From DATKMK01 sp035541895 (lineage in GTDB: Bacteria; Desulfobacterota; Binatia; HRBIN30; JACQVA1), in assembly GCA_035541895.1 (NCBI GenBank), contig DATKMK010000063.1:1-64000 (forward strand): DNA of 64,000 nt, read 5' to 3'. Each line of letters opens with the position of its first letter. Positions within the stretch are counted from its first letter, which is position 1. Both the position numbers and the translations under genes were made by a program. This document shows, piece by piece, positions 1-8,815 of the stretch. The notes under the pieces are model-generated. The model saw only the letters and a list, made by a program, of their open reading frames with translations, made no database searches and was not told the origin of the DNA.

Positions 1-136
1 ATCGACCCACGTACGGAGTTGCGCTTGGGTACGAGGCCTTTCAAGGTCAGTCTTGTTGAGGGTCGGAATCACGGGAAGCTCCGAAACGGCGTTGCTTGGG
101 GTGCTGAAGACGTCCCGCGCCGGTTTTCCATGCCGG
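1..136. other. left-edge stretch without a recognised gene
   Basis: This stretch lies beyond the stop of the minus-strand enoyl-CoA hydratase gene. Open frames crossing it are out of frame with that gene and resemble nothing I know. It may hold the 3' end of a neighbour outside the window or simply be intergenic. I see no clear hairpin or promoter. Confidence 0.3.
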
Positions 137-931
137 CTAGCGCCGTTGGAAGTTGGGCTTGCGTTTCTGGGTGAAAGCGAGCGGCCCTTCCTTCGCATCT
201 TCGGTACGGAAGATCGGCATGCCGACCTCGAAGTCGAACGCGAGCGCTTCGGCTTCGCTCATACCGTCGGTCTTGTGCAGGGTCTTGAGGATCGCTTCGA
301 CGGCGAGCGGACCATTCTCGGCAATCTGCGCGGCGATCTCCTTGGCTTTTCCCAGTGCCTGCCCGTCGGGTACGACGTGGCCGATGAGACCATATTGGAG
401 CGCCTCTGCCGCCGTGATGTGCTTGCCCGTCAGCAGGATTTCAGCCGCAACCGTGTAGGGGATCTGGCGGCGCAAGCGGACCGCCGAGCCGGCGCCAGGG
501 TAAAGCCCCCAGCGGACTTCGGAGACGCCGAAGCGCGCACTCTCACCGGCAATGCGGATGTCGGTGCCTTGCAGAATCTCGGTTCCGCCGGCGATCGCGA
601 CTCCTTCCACCGCCGCGATCACGGGTTTCGTCGGTCGGTAGTCGCGCAACAAGGCTTTGAGATAGATCGTCGGATCTTGCCGCACCCGGTTGGTGTACTC
701 GCTCGGCTCCTCGTCGACGTCGCCGCTCATCGCGCGCAGGTCCATGCCGGAACAGAAGTTGCCGCCGGCTCCGGTCAGGATGAAGCAACGCACTTCGCGA
801 TCGAGCGAACCTTGGTGCCAGGCTTCGAACATCCGCCCCATCATATCGGGCGACAGCGCGTTCATCCGCTGCGGCCGATTCATGGTGAGGATCATCACGT
901 GGGGTTCGCGTTCAACCAGCAAGTCAGGCAT
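137..931 (-). CDS. enoyl-CoA hydratase/isomerase family protein
   Basis: A 264-aa crotonase-fold protein, the usual family length. It should act on a CoA thioester in the cytoplasm, probably hydrating or isomerising an enoyl-CoA in fatty-acid or aromatic-acid breakdown. Visible signatures are the N-terminal ILTMNRPQRMNAL segment, the oxyanion-hole segment NFCSGMDL near residues 58-65, the VEGVAIAGGTEI helix, and SEVRWGLYPGAGS, where the Glu sits at the usual first catalytic position. The start at 931 is preferred over the longer frame (994) because GAGGAG lies 9 bases upstream and homology begins at MPDLLVERE. The exact substrate cannot be read from sequence. It stands alone, divergent from the nth gene. 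Confidence 0.85.
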   Translation of the reverse strand: MPDLLVEREPHVMILTMNRPQRMNALSPDMMGRMFEAWHQGSLDREVRCFILTGAGGNFCSGMDLRAMSGDVDEEPSEYTNRVRQDPTIYLKALLRDYRPTKPVIAAVEGVAIAGGTEILQGTDIRIAGESARFGVSEVRWGLYPGAGSAVRLRRQIPYTVAAEILLTGKHITAAEALQYGLIGHVVPDGQALGKAKEIAAQIAENGPLAVEAILKTLHKTDGMSEAEALAFDFEVGMPIFRTEDAKEGPLAFTQKRKPNFQRR

Positions 932-1058
932 GGCGGTCAACTCCTCGGTCGGGATCTTCAACCGCACACTACAAAACCCGAGCCGAGACGACAATCCAGT
1001 CGCGATCCGACGTGGCGTTGCCTGGTTGCGGTAGTTCGACTACAAGTCCGCGCCGCGA

Positions 1059-1745
1059 GTGCTCCGAATGACATCACCGACCGGTCGGCGTCCACGATTC
1101 GATATCCACGCGGTCGTCGCCACGCTGCGGCGCGAGTACCTAAAGTGGAATGCGCCGGTGGTGACCTTCATCGCCATGCAATCGCGCGACCCGTTTCGCG
1201 TGTTGATGTCGTGCTTGCTCAGCTTGCGCACCAAGGACGAAACCACGGGCCCAGCCTCGCAGCGGTTGTTCGGGTTGGCGGATACGCCGCAGGCGATGCT
1301 CAAGCTGACGACGCGGCAAATCGAGAAGGCGATCTATCCGGTCGGCTTCTATCGCACCAAGGCCAAGACGATCCGCGCGCTGTGCCGTCGGTTGGTCGAT
1401 GAGTTCGCCGGTCGCGTCCCCGCTGATCTCGACACCCTGCTGACGTTCAACGGCGTCGGGCGCAAGACCGCCAACCTGGTGTTGATCCAAGGTTTTGGAA
1501 AACCCGGCATGTGCGTCGACACCCATGTGCATCGCATCTCCAATCGCTGGAACTACGTGCACACGAAGAATCCACACGACACCGAGATGGCACTCCGGCG
1601 CAAACTCCCGGCCGAATACTGGCTCGACTACAACGACCTCTTGGTGGCGTTCGGACAGACCATCTGCAAGCCGACGTCACCATTGTGCAGCCGGTGTCCG
1701 ATTGAAACTCGTTGCCCCAAGCGCGGGGTGACGCGATCGCGGTAA
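1059..1745 (+). CDS. nth: endonuclease III (base-excision repair DNA glycosylase/AP lyase)
   Basis: A 228-aa helix-hairpin-helix glycosylase that removes oxidised pyrimidines and cleaves abasic sites. The hairpin NGVGRKTANLV carries the expected catalytic Lys (K136), and VDTHVHR carries the catalytic Asp (D154). The 18-residue spacing is the same as K120/D138 in the E. coli enzyme. The C-terminal [4Fe-4S] loop has the canonical C-x6-C-x2-C-x5-C spacing (C203, C210, C213, C219). A GTG start at 1059 is given; ATG at 1068 is equally possible. The 3' end lies 80 bases before the next gene. N-terminal residues 1-12 are not conserved in the family. Confidence 0.9.
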   Translation: MLRMTSPTGRRPRFDIHAVVATLRREYLKWNAPVVTFIAMQSRDPFRVLMSCLLSLRTKDETTGPASQRLFGLADTPQAMLKLTTRQIEKAIYPVGFYRTKAKTIRALCRRLVDEFAGRVPADLDTLLTFNGVGRKTANLVLIQGFGKPGMCVDTHVHRISNRWNYVHTKNPHDTEMALRRKLPAEYWLDYNDLLVAFGQTICKPTSPLCSRCPIETRCPKRGVTRSR

Positions 1746-1825
1746 CGATTTCCGTTGACAAGCCGAGCAGCACGGGACTAGCAGAGAAGCACGGACAGTC
1801 GGCACCCGAAGCGCGGAGGGCGCAC

Positions 1826-3520
1826 ATGGCTCGCTACGACACGGTGATTCGAGGCGGAATGGTGGTCGACGGCACGCGCATGCCGCGGCGACGCTGCGAT
1901 GTGGCAATCGTCGACGGACGGATCGCCAAGCTCGGGCACATCAAAGTATCCGAGGCGGCGCGCGTGCTCGACGCGGATGGTCTCATCGTCGCGCCCGGCT
2001 TCGTCGATTTGCATACCCACTACGACGCACAGGTATTCTGGGACCCCTACTGCACGCTATCCGGCTGGCACGGCGTGACCTCGGTGGTGATCGGCAACTG
2101 CGGCTTCGGCTTCGCTCCGGTGCGGCCGGCTGATCGCGACCGCGCGATGCGGTCGATGACCCGCGTCGAAGCGATTCCGTACAACGCGATGAAAGCCGGA
2201 TTGCCGTGGGACTGGACGACCTATCCGGAGTTTCTCGACCGGCTCGATCGGTTGCCGAAGTCGGTCAACCTGCGGCCGTTCATGCCGGTCAATCCGCTGC
2301 TTGTGTGGGTGCTCGGCGTCGAGCGCGCCAAAGCCGGCGTGATGCCGACCGAGGCCGAACATCGGGAGATCCGACGCTTGCTCCACGAGGCGATGGACCA
2401 CGGCGCCGGCGGGTGGTCGGCGCAGCGCCTCGAACCGGGCAGCGGCGTCGAGGTGCAGCGCGACTTCGACGGCTCGCCGATGGTCAGCGATGTGATGCGC
2501 GACGAGACCTGCCTGCAGCTTGCTGAGGTGCTGGCCGAGCGTAACGAGGGCTTCATCCAGATCACATTGGCCAAGAGCGACGGCACGACACTCGATCACA
2601 TCGCCAAGCTGGCGCGCGTCAGCGGCCGGCCGATTCTGTGGAACGTCGTCCTGGCGTTCGACAACGCGCCGCACGTGCACAAGGGACAGCTCGCCTGGCT
2701 GCGCGAGGTGCACGAGCGCGGGTTGCCCGTGTATGGGCAGGGGGTCACCACCGACGCCGGGTTCACGTTCTCGTTCGATGAATGGAACCTGTTCGACGAG
2801 GTGGAATGTTGGCGTGAAGCGACCACCGGAACGGTGGCGGAGCGACTGCAAAAGTTGTCTGATCCGACGCGGCGCGCCGCGCTGCGCGCAAATCGGCCGT
2901 GGATCAGCCTCAGCGCGATCGAGAAGGTCGTCGTCGCGGAGACCTTCTGCGACGCGACCAAGCCCTACGTCAACGAGACCATCGGCGATCTCGCCCAACA
3001 GCTCGGCAAGGATCCGGTCGACGTGATGCTCGACATCGCCTGCGCGGACGGGTTGCGCGCGACGTTCTTTTCCTTGCCGGCCAACACTACGCTCGACGGC
3101 TTCCGCGATCTCATGCTCGACCCGTTCATCATCCCCGGTGTCTCCGACGGCGGTGCCCACACTCGTTTCCTCACTGCGGGTCGCTATCCGACCGAGACCA
3201 TCATTCGCGCGACGCGTGACAATGATATCCTGTCGCTCGAAGACGTGCACTGGAAGCTGTCGACGTTGCCGGCGTATTGCGCCGGCTTCACCGATCGCGG
3301 CACGCTCGAAGAGGGCAAGGCGGCGGACATCGTGGTGTACGATTTCAAGCGCCTGGCGATGACGCCGGTGGAGAAGGTCCATGACTTTCCCGCCAACGAG
3401 TGGCGCCGAGTCCAGCATGGCGTCGGCTATCGCTACGTGCTGGTCAACGGTGAAGTCACGATCGAGAACGATCGAGCGACCGGTGTGGCCGCGGGACGCC
3501 TGCTGCGGCAGCGTCGGTGA
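1826..3520 (+). CDS. N-acyl-D-amino-acid deacylase-like amidohydrolase
   Basis: A 564-aa metal-dependent hydrolase of the amidohydrolase superfamily, D-aminoacylase branch, close to the typical length. The N-terminal beta-sandwich strand (DTVIRGGMVVDGT) is followed by the metal-binding HTHYDAQ motif (H63, H65). GVSDGGAHTRF near residue 440 supplies the late metal-site Asp and His. Members of this branch often hydrolyse N-acyl-D-amino acids or other cyclic or linear amides; the substrate here is unknown. The start at 1826 follows GGAGGG at 1815-1820. An open frame extends upstream to 1712 and overlaps nth, but the extra residues look unlike the family. Confidence 0.8.
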   Translation: MARYDTVIRGGMVVDGTRMPRRRCDVAIVDGRIAKLGHIKVSEAARVLDADGLIVAPGFVDLHTHYDAQVFWDPYCTLSGWHGVTSVVIGNCGFGFAPVRPADRDRAMRSMTRVEAIPYNAMKAGLPWDWTTYPEFLDRLDRLPKSVNLRPFMPVNPLLVWVLGVERAKAGVMPTEAEHREIRRLLHEAMDHGAGGWSAQRLEPGSGVEVQRDFDGSPMVSDVMRDETCLQLAEVLAERNEGFIQITLAKSDGTTLDHIAKLARVSGRPILWNVVLAFDNAPHVHKGQLAWLREVHERGLPVYGQGVTTDAGFTFSFDEWNLFDEVECWREATTGTVAERLQKLSDPTRRAALRANRPWISLSAIEKVVVAETFCDATKPYVNETIGDLAQQLGKDPVDVMLDIACADGLRATFFSLPANTTLDGFRDLMLDPFIIPGVSDGGAHTRFLTAGRYPTETIIRATRDNDILSLEDVHWKLSTLPAYCAGFTDRGTLEEGKAADIVVYDFKRLAMTPVEKVHDFPANEWRRVQHGVGYRYVLVNGEVTIENDRATGVAAGRLLRQRR

Positions 3521-3650
3521 TTCCCGTCGCGCTCCATTCTCACGCGCCGGAATTTCCTCGGAATTTTGAAGCATTTGGTTGGCTCCTGCGTACCGGGGTT
3601 GCGTGGCTGGCCGATTGCTCAGCGAACAGGTGAGAGGGAATCGAAGCGAC

Positions 3651-4007
3651 GTGGCGCGAGGACGGCGAGACCGAGAAGGCAGAACGATCGCAGCAATGAT
3701 CGCGATCTTTTGCCGCGATCATCATGGTGGGCGCGTGCTCTGTGCCGATTGTGCGTCGCTGCTCGCCTATGCTGAGCAACGACTGCAAAAGTGTCCGTTC
3801 GGGGAGGACAAGCCGACCTGCGTCAAGTGCCCGGTCCATTGCTACAAGCCGGCGTGTCGCGAGCAGGTAAAGGTGGTCATGCGCTACGCTGGACCCCGCC
3901 TGTTGTTCCGCCGGCCGATCCTCGCCGTCCGTCATCTGCTCGATGAGCGCAAGCCGGTACCCGATCAACCGCGGTTCAAGCGACGCGTTTCGACCGATTC
4001 CGGATAA
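3651..4007 (+). CDS. YgbA-type 'nitrous oxide-stimulated promoter' family protein
   Basis: A small (118 aa) basic, Cys-rich protein of the family named after the E. coli NO-responsive YgbA. The conserved pattern is visible: CRDHHGG, LCADC, then a cluster KCPFGEDKPTCVKCPVHCY and KPACRE, ending in a basic tail. The cysteines suggest a metal or Fe-S site, but the biochemical role of the family is unclear; members are linked to nitric-oxide stress. A GTG start at 3651 with AGAGGGA about 13 bases upstream begins exactly where homology begins. The frame stays open back to a TTG at 3579. Confidence 0.75.
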   Translation: MARGRRDREGRTIAAMIAIFCRDHHGGRVLCADCASLLAYAEQRLQKCPFGEDKPTCVKCPVHCYKPACREQVKVVMRYAGPRLLFRRPILAVRHLLDERKPVPDQPRFKRRVSTDSG

Positions 4008-4178
4008 GCTTTCGCGGCCGTCCGCATCGCGTGCGAGTCTGCCCCTCCAATGAGCACGCTCGCGCAAATTCGCCTGTTGAATGAGCAACCTCGAATAGCC
4101 GGCATCTTCATAGCCAACGAGGCGAGGACTCACCTGGTGGCGTACGCGTTGCTGAGGCATTTGCGCAGGAGGGGCAAC

Positions 4179-4298
4179 ATGCACCAGGAAGCACGCGATC
4201 GGATGGAGGACCGACGAGACCGGTTTTGGTATCGAACCTTTTGGGCCTCACTCGCGGTCTGTGAAGTGCTGGGACTGATCCTGATCCGAAGCTACTGA
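4179..4298 (+). CDS. 39-aa single-pass membrane peptide
   Basis: A small ORF with a charged N-terminal half (MHQEARDRMEDRRDRFWYR) and one hydrophobic helix (FWASLAVCEVLGLILI) ending RSY. A very strong ribosome site, AGGAGGGG at 4167-4174, sits 4 bases before this ATG, which argues for this start rather than the longer frame from 4050. The stop lies 15 bases before the acetyltransferase-like gene, so the two are probably co-transcribed. I do not recognise a family. It may be a small accessory subunit of the following membrane protein, which is inference from position only. Confidence 0.5.
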   Translation: MHQEARDRMEDRRDRFWYRTFWASLAVCEVLGLILIRSY

Positions 4299-4313
4299 TC
4301 GCCAGGTGAGTCG

Positions 4314-5405
4314 ATGCCGGTGCCGCGCGCGCAACGGCTGGTGGCCCTGGACGTCTTTCGCGGCATGACCGTCGCCGCGATGATTTTGGTCAACAACCCG
4401 GGCGAGTATGCCGCGGTCTACCGTCCGCTACAGCATGCCGAGTGGAACGGCTGCACGCCCACCGATCTGATTTTTCCCTTCTTTCTCTTCATCACCGGCG
4501 TCGCGATTCCGTTCTCGCTGGCCTCGACGAGCGAGAGCGGTTGGAGACTGCGAGGCCGCATTACGCGACGGGCGCTCGTCGTTTTTGCGCTCGGGATCTT
4601 CCTCAACGGCTTTCCAGCATTTACCTGGTCGACGCTGCGGATTCCCGGCGTCTTGCAGCGGATCGCACTATGTTACGGCTGTGCCTCGCTGGTCGTCCTC
4701 GAACTGAGCATCCCAGCGCAGGCTCTAACTGCCCTGTTCTTCGTGGCGGGGTACTGGTTCGCGATGACGTGGGTGCCTTCAGCGGCAAGTCCCGACGCGA
4801 ATCCTGCCGCGAGGCTCGACAACTATCTGATGCACGGTCATCTCTTGCATGACGCCTGGGATCCCGAAGGCGTGCTCAGTACGTTGCCCGCCATCGCCAC
4901 CACGCTGTGCGGCGCGCTAACCGGTCATTGGCTGCGCACATCCCATCCGATCGCGGAGCGGATTCGTTTGCTCTGGATCTGGGGCGCGCTCGGTCTCTGT
5001 GCCGGGCTCATGGTCGACGACCGCTGGTGGCCGATGAACAAGAGCTTGTGGACCGGTTCCTTCGTGTTGTTCACGACCGGGGCGGCACTGCTGATGCTCG
5101 GGTTGTGTCTCTGGGTGTGCGAGTTCCCAGGCGGCACGGCGTGGACCAAGCCGTTCGCGGCGTTTGGCAGCAATCCGATCGTCGCCTACGTGTTGTCGGT
5201 GCTGGTGGCCAAGCTCTTGTACCTCTGGCGCATTCCACGTGCCGACGGATCACTCACCGCCGCCAGTCACTACGTGTTCGAACGGATATTTCTGCCGATT
5301 GCAACGCCCTTCGACGCGTCGCTGCTGTACGCGGTCGGCTATACGCTCCTCTGGCTCCTGGTTTCGAGCTTCCTCTACCGGCGGCACGTGCTGATTCGAA
5401 TCTGA
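4314..5405 (+). CDS. HGSNAT/DUF5009-like integral membrane acetyltransferase
   Basis: A 363-aa polytopic membrane protein with roughly ten hydrophobic segments. The N-terminus reads LVALDVFRGMTVAAMILVNN, followed by QHAEWNGCTPTDLIFPFFLF. This matches the signature of heparan-alpha-glucosaminide N-acetyltransferase relatives (QHASWNGL in the human enzyme, where the His accepts acetyl from cytosolic acetyl-CoA). H41 is the equivalent residue here. Bacterial homologues are presumed to acetylate amino sugars across the inner membrane, but few have been tested. AGGTGAG at 4303-4309 supports the start. It may form an operon with the preceding 39-aa peptide. Confidence 0.8.
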   Translation: MPVPRAQRLVALDVFRGMTVAAMILVNNPGEYAAVYRPLQHAEWNGCTPTDLIFPFFLFITGVAIPFSLASTSESGWRLRGRITRRALVVFALGIFLNGFPAFTWSTLRIPGVLQRIALCYGCASLVVLELSIPAQALTALFFVAGYWFAMTWVPSAASPDANPAARLDNYLMHGHLLHDAWDPEGVLSTLPAIATTLCGALTGHWLRTSHPIAERIRLLWIWGALGLCAGLMVDDRWWPMNKSLWTGSFVLFTTGAALLMLGLCLWVCEFPGGTAWTKPFAAFGSNPIVAYVLSVLVAKLLYLWRIPRADGSLTAASHYVFERIFLPIATPFDASLLYAVGYTLLWLLVSSFLYRRHVLIRI

Positions 5406-5556
5406 AGCGAATGCCCTGCTTGTAGGCACCTGACTATCCGGTCATCAGCGACCGCCCCGCCGGGTCCTCCTGCCGCTGCTCGCCAGCGGTGAGGTCCGGC
5501 GAGGCACGCCCTGTGCAGGTCTTGCACTCGCCGCATCGCACAAAGGGGGATGCCGG

Positions 5557-7056
5557 ATGCTGTTCGATCGATACGACACCGGGAATTTTTTTGACGAGTC
5601 GCTGCTCGCTGACGGCCGGCCGCGGCCGGAGGCTGCGGTGCTGGTGGAAAAGCTGCGGTCATTTTCGCCTGCGGAGTTGCGGCGGCGCCAGCACACCGCC
5701 GAGCGCTTGCTCTTGCAAATGGGCATCACGTTCAACGTTTACGGCGATACGGCGGGCACCGAACGGATCTTCCCGTTCGACATCGTTCCACGCGTCGTCG
5801 CGGCCACCGAATGGGCGATCATCGAGCGCGGACTCAAGCAGCGCGTCCACGCGCTCAACGCGTTCATCGACGACATCTATCACGAGCAGCGGATCATCAA
5901 GGACGGCGTTGTGCCGGCGGAGATCGTGCGCTCGGCGAAATCGTTCCGTCAACCGTGCGTGAATCTCCACCCGCCGCGCGGCATTTGGTGCCACATCACC
6001 GGCACCGACTTGGTACGCGATCGCGACGGTCAGATTTACGTTCTCGAAGACAACCTGCGCTGTCCGTCGGGGGTCTCGTACGTGCTGGAAAATCGGCACG
6101 TGATGAAGCGCACGTTTCCCGAAGTGTTCGAGGCCTCGCACGTGCTGCCGGTCGACGACTACGCGAGCCGCTTGCTCGACATGCTGCAGTACGTGGCGCC
6201 GCCGGCCGGGAGTTCGCCGACGGTGGCCGTGCTGACGCCGGGCATCTACAACTCGGCGTACTTCGAGCACTCGTTCTTGGCGCAGCAGATGGGCGTGGAG
6301 TTGATCGAAGGCCGCGATCTCATGGTCGCCGACGGGTGGGTGTGCGCGCGCACCACGCGCGGCTTGCAGCGCGTCGACGTGATCTATCGCCGCATCGACG
6401 ATGATTCGCTCGATCCGCTCGCGTTCAAACCCGACTCGGTGCTCGGCGTTCCGGGGATCATGGACGTGTACCGCGCCGGCCGCGTGGCGCTGGTCAACGC
6501 GCCCGGCACCGGCATCGCCGACGACAAGGTAATCTATGCCTACGTCCCCAAAATCGTGCGGTACTACGAAGGTGAGGAGCCGATTCTCGCGAACGTGCCG
6601 ACCTATGTGTGTTGGGACGTCCGCGATCGGCAGTATGTGCTCGAACACCTCGATCAGGTGGTGGTCAAGGCCGCAAACGAATCGGGCGGCTATGGGATGC
6701 TGGTCGGGCCGCACTCGACCGCGGCCGAGCGCGAGGAATTCGCGCGGCGGATCAACGCGCATCCGCGGAACTACATCGCGCAGCCGACGCTCGGACTCTC
6801 GCGTGCGCCCGTGCTGATCGACGATCACTGCGAAGGGCGTCACGTCGATCTGCGGCCCTATGTCCTCTACGGCCGCGACATTTACGTCCTGCCCGGCGGC
6901 CTGACGCGCGTGGCGCTCAAGAAAGGCTCGCTGGTGGTGAACTCGTCGCAGGGCGGCGGCAGCAAAGATACCTGGGTCGTCGCGGCGCCGACGCGCGCCT
7001 GCGCCGATCAACCCGCGCGGAGCGCCAAATCCACCGCCGCATCTGTCGCATGCTGA
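5557..7056 (+). CDS. circularly permuted ATP-grasp type 2 protein (DUF404/407)
   Basis: A 499-aa protein of the circularly permuted ATP-grasp family, predicted to ligate a carboxylate to an amine with ATP, like glutathionylspermidine synthase relatives. Visible features include NLHPPRGIWCHITGTD, YVLEDNLRCPSGVSYVLENR, KAANESGGYGMLVGP (nucleotide-binding region near 372-386) and the C-terminal VVNSSQGGGSKDTWV typical of the family. It starts after AAAGGGGGA (5542-5550). Its stop overlaps the alpha-E gene by 7 bases, and that gene overlaps the Anbu gene by 4, so all three are probably translated from one message. The residues after the SKDTWV motif (about 28) look non-conserved. The substrate is unknown. 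Confidence 0.85.
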   Translation: MLFDRYDTGNFFDESLLADGRPRPEAAVLVEKLRSFSPAELRRRQHTAERLLLQMGITFNVYGDTAGTERIFPFDIVPRVVAATEWAIIERGLKQRVHALNAFIDDIYHEQRIIKDGVVPAEIVRSAKSFRQPCVNLHPPRGIWCHITGTDLVRDRDGQIYVLEDNLRCPSGVSYVLENRHVMKRTFPEVFEASHVLPVDDYASRLLDMLQYVAPPAGSSPTVAVLTPGIYNSAYFEHSFLAQQMGVELIEGRDLMVADGWVCARTTRGLQRVDVIYRRIDDDSLDPLAFKPDSVLGVPGIMDVYRAGRVALVNAPGTGIADDKVIYAYVPKIVRYYEGEEPILANVPTYVCWDVRDRQYVLEHLDQVVVKAANESGGYGMLVGPHSTAAEREEFARRINAHPRNYIAQPTLGLSRAPVLIDDHCEGRHVDLRPYVLYGRDIYVLPGGLTRVALKKGSLVVNSSQGGGSKDTWVVAAPTRACADQPARSAKSTAASVAC

Positions 7057-8048
7057 GCCGCGTTGCCGATTCCATTTACTGGATGAGCCGCTACATCGAG
7101 CGCGCCGAAAACGTTGCGCGCTGCGTGGAGGTCAACGTCCATCTCACGCTCGACCTCGCGGCAGCCGCCACCGCGGAGCAGTGGGAGGCCTTGGTCACGA
7201 CCTCGGGCGACCGAGCGCTGTTCGCCGAACGGTTCGCCGTGCCGTCGCGGACCAACGTCATCAAGTTTCTCGCCTTTGACGTGGAGAATCCGAACTCGAT
7301 CCTCTCCTGTCTAACGGCGGCCCGCGAAAACGCACGCTTGATCCGGGAAGTCATCACCAGCGAGATGTGGGAACAGCTCAACATGTTCTACCTGCTCGTG
7401 CGCGATGCCGCGCGTGACGCCAGCGTGCTGGAGGCGCCGCAGGATTTTCTGACCCACGTCCGCATGGCCAGCCATCTGTTCACCGGCGTCACCGACGCCA
7501 CCATGTCGCACGGCGAGGCGTGGCGCTTCTGCCGCCTCGGCCGCAAACTCGAGCGCGCGGACAAGACGACGCGCATCCTCGATGTGAAATACTTCTTGCT
7601 GTTGCCGACGGTCGAGGAAGTTGGAACGCCCGCCGACGATGTGCAGTGGATCGCCGTGCTGCGCTCCGCCAGCGCGCTCGAAATGTACCGCAAGCGCTAC
7701 GGGCGCGTGGCGCCCGATCGCGTCGTCGACTTCCTGCTGCTCGACCGCGAGTTCCCGCGCGCGGTCCACTATTGCCTGATCGCCGCCGACGAATCGTTGC
7801 ACGCGATCTCGGGCACGCCGATCGGAACGTTCAGCAACGCGGCCGAGCAGCGTCTCGGTCAGTTGCGGTCGGAGTTGGCGTTCACCGATGTCGCCGACAT
7901 CGTCGCCGCCGGCTTGCACGAATTTCTCGACGGATTGCAGCTCCGCCTGAATCGGGTCGGCGACGCGATTCACGAAACCTTCTTCGTGCGATCGATGGAA
8001 GCCGATCACGTCGGACCCCGTTTCGCGCTGTGGAGTGCGGCGCAATGA
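7050..8048 (+). CDS. alpha-E domain protein (DUF403)
   Basis: A 332-aa, almost entirely helical protein of the alpha-E family, which nearly always accompanies the permuted ATP-grasp protein. The family-typical start MLSRVADSIYWMSRYIERAEN is followed by repeated helical blocks such as NPNSILSCLTAARENAR, IREVITSEMWEQLN and HGEAWRFCRLGRKLERADKT. The start chosen is the ATG inside ATGCTGA that overlaps the upstream stop; a long upstream open frame is only the +1 shadow of the ATP-grasp gene. Its function is unknown. It is predicted to work with the ATP-grasp enzyme in making or handling a peptide or amide tag. The 3' end overlaps the protease gene as ATGA. Confidence 0.85.
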   Translation: MLSRVADSIYWMSRYIERAENVARCVEVNVHLTLDLAAAATAEQWEALVTTSGDRALFAERFAVPSRTNVIKFLAFDVENPNSILSCLTAARENARLIREVITSEMWEQLNMFYLLVRDAARDASVLEAPQDFLTHVRMASHLFTGVTDATMSHGEAWRFCRLGRKLERADKTTRILDVKYFLLLPTVEEVGTPADDVQWIAVLRSASALEMYRKRYGRVAPDRVVDFLLLDREFPRAVHYCLIAADESLHAISGTPIGTFSNAAEQRLGQLRSELAFTDVADIVAAGLHEFLDGLQLRLNRVGDAIHETFFVRSMEADHVGPRFALWSAAQ

Positions 8049-8797
8049 CGTTTTGTCTCGGCATCAAAGTCGACGACGGCCTGGTGAGCATCGCCGACAC
8101 GTTGATCACCACCGGCAGCGAATGCAGCACGGCGGCGAAGATCTTCACCTACCAGCACGAGCGCCAGTGCCTGTTCATCATGACCTCGGGCCTGCGCTCG
8201 GTGCGCGACAAGGCGCTGACCTACTTCGAAGAGGTGCTCGACGAAAGCGGCCCGACCTTCGATCGCCTCTTCAAGGCGCTCAATGAGTTCGGCGCGCAAG
8301 TTCGGCGTGTCGCCGAGGAAGACAAGGAGGCGCTGGCGGCGAGCGGCTTGGTGTTCAACATCCACGCCCTGGTCGGCGGTCAATTCGAGCGCGACCGCGA
8401 GCACAAGCTCTATCTGTTGTATCCGCAAGCCAACTGGGTGGAGATCGGCCAGGGGACGCCGTCGCAAATCATCGGCGCCGCCGGCTACGGCAAGCCGGTG
8501 CTCGACCGCACCTTGAAGTATCAAGATCCGATGTCGTTCGCGTTGAAGGTCGGGTGCCTGGCCTTCGATTCGACTCGCATCAGCGCCGCCGACGTCGACT
8601 TCCCGATCGACGTGGTGCTCTACGAGCGCAACTCGTTCCAACTCGTGCAGCAGCGCTACGAGAAGCAGGACCTCGCCGAAATCTCCAATTGGTGGCAGGA
8701 ACGCCTGCGCAAGTCGGTCAACGAGCTGCGGTCGGATTGGGCCGAGCCGCTGCTATCGCGACTTCCGTCGCGGCAGGCGGTGGCCGACGAGAGCTGA
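8045..8797 (+). CDS. Anbu-type proteasome homologue (Ntn hydrolase)
   Basis: A 250-aa proteasome-like peptidase. After removal of Met1 the N-terminal Thr would be the nucleophile (TFCLGIKVDDGLVSIAD). Counting from it, D17 falls exactly at the proteasome/HslV position and K31 in AAKIF is the likely equivalent of K33. There is no propeptide, as in HslV and Anbu (ancestral beta-subunit) proteins. The gene context, ATP-grasp plus alpha-E overlapping directly upstream, is the known Anbu neighbourhood; the transglutaminase-like gene often present is absent here. No ATPase partner is encoded nearby. Anbu proteins form helical or ring-like oligomers, and their natural substrates are unknown. Confidence 0.85.
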   Translation: MTFCLGIKVDDGLVSIADTLITTGSECSTAAKIFTYQHERQCLFIMTSGLRSVRDKALTYFEEVLDESGPTFDRLFKALNEFGAQVRRVAEEDKEALAASGLVFNIHALVGGQFERDREHKLYLLYPQANWVEIGQGTPSQIIGAAGYGKPVLDRTLKYQDPMSFALKVGCLAFDSTRISAADVDFPIDVVLYERNSFQLVQQRYEKQDLAEISNWWQERLRKSVNELRSDWAEPLLSRLPSRQAVADES

Positions 8798-8815
8798 CGG
8801 ATCCTTTTCGCCCAC

